A stretch of DNA of 64,000 bases. It comes from a candidate division BRC1 bacterium HGW-BRC1-1 (GTDB lineage: Bacteria; Sumerlaeota; Sumerlaeia; Sumerlaeales; Sumerlaeaceae). The stretch lies in assembly GCA_002842095.1 (NCBI GenBank), contig PHCB01000002.1, positions 62,001 to 126,000 of the forward strand, in the 5' to 3' direction. Each line of letters opens with the position of its first letter. Within the stretch, counting starts at the first letter, position 1. This document shows, in pieces, positions 61,542-64,000 of the stretch. Position numbers and translations under genes: made by a program. A model generated the notes under the pieces. It made no database searches. It was given only the letters and a program-made list of their open reading frames with translations, and was not told where the DNA came from.

Positions 61542-62432
61542 ATGCGCAATATAGGCAGCCTGAAAAACGAAAACGAAGCCCTGACTTTTTGCGACTATCT
61601 ATACGGGCGCGAGATCCGTTGCGAAGCCGAGCAGGCTTCCGATGGCACATGGAACATCTGGGTTTACGAAGAAGGTCAGGTGGGGGAAGGCGCGGAGGAG
61701 TTCGATAAATTTATCGCTGCTCCCGATGACCCACAATATCGCGCCCACAAGGGCCTTGCCACCAAACGCCGGGAGGAAGAAGAGCGCCAGGCGGAGGAAG
61801 CCCAGGCCAAAATTGTGGATATGCGCCTGAAGTTGGGTTCGCGGGCAAACATGGGCGCCGGCGCGGTCACCATTGGTCTCATCATGGTCAGCGTTGTGGT
61901 GTATCTGTCCCAGTACATTCCCGGCACAAAAGGGCTTTATGGTCTTTTCTTAATCAGCAATGTCCCCGGTAGCGGTCTTCTATCGCCGGAGGTGTTGCAG
62001 GGTCAGGTGTGGCGGTTGTTCACGCCCATTTTTCTCCACCTTAGTCTCATGCACATCCTCTTTAATCTGATGTGGCTGCATGCACTGGGGGGTGGGATTG
62101 AATCCCATGACGGCTCCCGTCGGCTGGGGCTGATGGTGTTGTTCATGGCGCTGTCCAGCAACCTGCTCCAGTATTGGATGGCGGGCGGCAACTTCGGCGG
62201 TATGTCGGGGGTGGTTTACGGTTTGTTCGGCTACACCATTATTCGCATGAAATACGATCCGACGGTGCCTTATGAGTTGGATCGGTTTAATACGGTCCTG
62301 ATGATCGGCTGGTTCTTCCTTTGCTGGACAGGCTGGATGGGCCCCATAGCCAACTGGGCCCATACGGGAGGGTTCCTGCTGGGCTTGGCGTGGGGCGCGT
62401 GGGACAGCCGACTCTGGAGAAAGACCCGCTGA
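61542..62432 (+). CDS. Rhomboid intramembrane serine protease
   Basis: A 296-residue rhomboid. The catalytic serine lies in GGMSGVVYGLFGYTIIRMKY (GxSG) and the histidine in NWAHTGGFLLGLAWGAW. An H-L-x-x-x-H-x-x-x-N motif (LHLSLMHILFNLMWLHALG) supplies the oxyanion residues. About six membrane helices follow a soluble N-terminal domain (residues 1-85) resembling the GlpG cytoplasmic domain (ALTFCDYLYGREIRCEAEQA) and a coiled linker (EEEERQAEEAQAK). It cuts helices of membrane proteins; targets unknown. Convergent with the GT2 gene, which ends 13 bases away. Confidence 0.94.
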   Translation: MRNIGSLKNENEALTFCDYLYGREIRCEAEQASDGTWNIWVYEEGQVGEGAEEFDKFIAAPDDPQYRAHKGLATKRREEEERQAEEAQAKIVDMRLKLGSRANMGAGAVTIGLIMVSVVVYLSQYIPGTKGLYGLFLISNVPGSGLLSPEVLQGQVWRLFTPIFLHLSLMHILFNLMWLHALGGGIESHDGSRRLGLMVLFMALSSNLLQYWMAGGNFGGMSGVVYGLFGYTIIRMKYDPTVPYELDRFNTVLMIGWFFLCWTGWMGPIANWAHTGGFLLGLAWGAWDSRLWRKTR

Positions 62433-62445
62433 AACGTCCCGCGTT

Positions 62446-63432
62446 TTAACCGAGAGGCGGGCCGTTGTTATCGCGTGGCGGGCTTTGCACACGCGGCGAC
62501 AGCAGCATCTCCATCGTCAGCCCCTGGAGCAGAAACTGGATCCCAAGGATGAAGGGCAGCACCGCCAGCATAACCGTGCCGGTGGGGTTGAGGACACCGG
62601 TCATGTAACCGCGAATCCAAACGTACCCGCCGAAAAACGTGCCGAACATCGTCATCAGAAAACCCAGCAAATAGAGCGGGACGATGATGGAAAAATCGCG
62701 CAGGATGTGGCGCTGAAATAAGCGCGCAAAGAACCCCTTCACGAGCAGCGAGGGGAAGTACGACAGCACCTTGCCAATCTGCAGCGACGAAATTTCGCCG
62801 CGATAAATGGCGGGCATGGGACAGTCGAGAACGCGGGCTGACTCGATGTTGAGCCGGATGAGCATTTCGTTTTCGAAGAAGTAGCGCCGGGTTCGCAGAT
62901 GCTCCAAATCCAGCAGGCTCAAATACGGAGCGGAGATGGCCAGATAGCCATTTTGCGGATCGAAGACATGCCAGTATCCACTGGCGGCCTTGGTGAGAAA
63001 GGTCAGGGCGATGTTGCCCATCAGGCGGGCGTTGGGCATGTCGCGCAATGCGCCCGCATGGAGGAAGCGGTTGCCCTTGGCGTAATCGCAAACCCCCACG
63101 GCGATGGGATCCACGAGATCGATCATGCGTTCGGGGTCCATCTGTCCGTCGCCGTCCAGCTTCACCACGATGTCAGCACGCATTTTTAGCGCGCACGCGA
63201 ACCCTGTCGCCATGGCCCCGCCCACGCCTTGATTAACCGCGTTATGCGCAACCTGAAGGCGCGGATTGCTCTGCGCCATCCTGGCCAGCACCTCGGCCGT
63301 GGTGTCCGGGCTGGCATCGTTCACCGCGATGATGTGGTCCACCCAATCGGGCACACTCGCCACCACCTCACCGATGTGATCGGCCACGCGATAGCTTGGG
63401 ATAACGACAGCGATGGTTTTGTTTTTATACAT
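62446..63432 (-). CDS. GT2 glycosyltransferase (dolichol-phosphate mannosyltransferase-like)
   Basis: A 328-residue GT-A enzyme. IAVVIPSYRVADHIGEVVAS, then HIIAVNDASPDTTAEVLARM, and KLDGDGQMDPERM with the DxD metal motif are its signatures. Two or three hydrophobic helices at the C-terminus (about residues 245-310, e.g. LYLLGFLMTMFGTFFGGYVW) anchor it. This matches polyprenyl-phosphate mannosyl/glucosyltransferases, which load sugar on undecaprenyl or dolichyl phosphate for surface glycans or protein glycosylation. ATG 63432 has no strong ribosome binding site. Divergent from lysS. Confidence 0.9.
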   Translation of the reverse strand: MYKNKTIAVVIPSYRVADHIGEVVASVPDWVDHIIAVNDASPDTTAEVLARMAQSNPRLQVAHNAVNQGVGGAMATGFACALKMRADIVVKLDGDGQMDPERMIDLVDPIAVGVCDYAKGNRFLHAGALRDMPNARLMGNIALTFLTKAASGYWHVFDPQNGYLAISAPYLSLLDLEHLRTRRYFFENEMLIRLNIESARVLDCPMPAIYRGEISSLQIGKVLSYFPSLLVKGFFARLFQRHILRDFSIIVPLYLLGFLMTMFGTFFGGYVWIRGYMTGVLNPTGTVMLAVLPFILGIQFLLQGLTMEMLLSPRVQSPPRDNNGPPLG

Positions 63433-63506
63433 TCAGGCGCCTTTGCCTTGAAATGGAAGGCTGCAAAAAATCATCGTGGCAAGGTTTTCGACCATCTGCT
63501 GAATCA

Positions 63507-63527
63507 ACATCTTTGCAATCAAGATGT
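63507..63527. promoter_or_regulatory. Inverted repeat between the GT2 gene and lysS
   Basis: ACATCTT and AAGATGT are perfect 7-bp arms around a 7-bp centre in the divergent gap, 75 bases from the GT2 start and 88 from lysS. Possible operator or hairpin; no promoter boxes could be tied to it. Confidence 0.25.
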
Positions 63528-63615
63528 AAACACCTCACGGCGCTTCTTGACACGCGGCAGCGCCGCCCCGAAACCCAACATCATTCCGCCTGTGAAAGTG
63601 GCTCCCTTGTCCGAT

Positions 63616-64000
63616 ATGCTGAAAGACCATAACGAAATCATCCGAATCCGCTACGCCAAAGCCGACAAGCTGCGCGAAGAGGGGGTTAATCCTTATGTGA
63701 ACCGTTGGGACCCGACCCATTCATCGGCGGCCATCAAGGCCGGTCAGGAAGCGCTCATCGAGGCGAAAACGCCGGTGCGCGTGGCCGGCCGGATCATGGT
63801 CATCCGACACATGGGCAAGGCCTCCTTCTTCCATCTCAAGGATTCCAGCGGTCTCATTCAGGTTTATCTCAAACGAGATGCGCTGCCGGAGGAGGACTAT
63901 CGCCTGTTCAAGGAACACTCCGACATGGGCGATATCGTGGGGGTCAGCGGGCCGTTGTTCATCACCCGCACCGGCGAGCTGACGGTGCAGGCCGTCTCAT
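63616..64000 (+). CDS. lysS: Lysyl-tRNA synthetase (partial, N-terminus only)
   Basis: The first 128 codons of a class II LysRS, cut by the right edge. My translation begins MLKDHNEIIRIRYAKADKLR and continues with EEGVNPYVNRWDPTH, then the OB-fold anticodon-binding domain VRVAGRIMVIRHMGKASFFH and LKDSSGLIQVYLKRD. These are diagnostic of LysS. In-frame GTG (63598) and TTG (63607) starts upstream add few residues and lack ribosome binding sites. The catalytic class II core is beyond the window. Confidence 0.95.
   Translation, partial: MLKDHNEIIRIRYAKADKLREEGVNPYVNRWDPTHSSAAIKAGQEALIEAKTPVRVAGRIMVIRHMGKASFFHLKDSSGLIQVYLKRDALPEEDYRLFKEHSDMGDIVGVSGPLFITRTGELTVQAVS

Overview
The window is a GC-rich, densely coded stretch of a bacterial chromosome from a diderm (Gram-negative-type) organism. 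The envelope evidence is an RND efflux pair, an LPS inner-core/heptose cluster, several lipoproteins and a bacterial alpha-2-macroglobulin. A type IV pilin-like protein with a PNFLEAQ motif, unlinked housekeeping genes (ffh, ftsZ, rpsA, rpmE, pth, lysS each alone) and a BshC homologue suggest an uncultured lineage near the PVC/FCB-type phyla. A Sumerlaeota/Hydrogenedentota-like origin is my guess; no rRNA is present to settle it. I saw no tRNA or rRNA gene, CRISPR array, prophage, integrase or transposase.

Layout. 1-6.4 kb: 3'-truncated glgC, a GT4 glycosyltransferase, an anchored unknown protein, a pilin-like protein with a strong terminator, a coupled pair of small membrane proteins, and an LVIVD-repeat lipoprotein. 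6.5-14 kb: a secreted phospholipase D-like protein, rpsA, glgP, a secreted transglutaminase-like protein. 14-19.3 kb: RND adaptor and pump, a cold-shock protein, a small membrane protein. 19.3-25.4 kb: Gfo/Idh/MocA oxidoreductase with a GlgB-type GH13 enzyme, an HD-GYP protein divergent from an isocitrate dehydrogenase, and a cysteine-free deiodinase-like protein. 25.5-34.6 kb: a tandem-GNAT protein, a DedA-PAP2-LssY fusion, bshC, an orphan MoxR ATPase, a secreted unknown, yraN, ffh and a small GNAT. 34.8-41.5 kb: alpha-2-macroglobulin, rpmE, a secreted unknown, a GDP-mannose dehydratase-like enzyme and a coiled-coil lipoprotein. 41.7-48.4 kb: pth, then an LPS-core operon (GT2, GT9, GT4, HldE cytidylyltransferase half, GT9) placed directly behind the ftsZ terminator. 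48.7-55.1 kb: sugar ABC transporter (two permeases and a binding lipoprotein) with a trehalose synthase-maltokinase fusion. 55.5-64 kb: a three-gene ABC export operon with an unknown anchored partner, a second tandem-GNAT protein, a Spy-like protein, a methyltransferase, a rhomboid protease, a GT2 enzyme and the start of lysS.

Functional themes. Storage glucan and trehalose metabolism recurs at four separate sites: GlgC makes ADP-glucose, the GH13 enzyme branches, GlgP degrades, and TreS-Mak interconverts maltose/trehalose and phosphorylates maltose next to a sugar importer that lacks its own ATPase. Envelope building is the second theme. BshC points to bacillithiol as the low-molecular-weight thiol. 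Three intergenic regions carry short degenerate repeats that look like members of genome-wide dispersed families. Starts were often moved inward from the longest frame using visible Shine-Dalgarno sequences, signal peptides or overlap with neighbours. All functional assignments come from recognising motifs by eye; no search was run.
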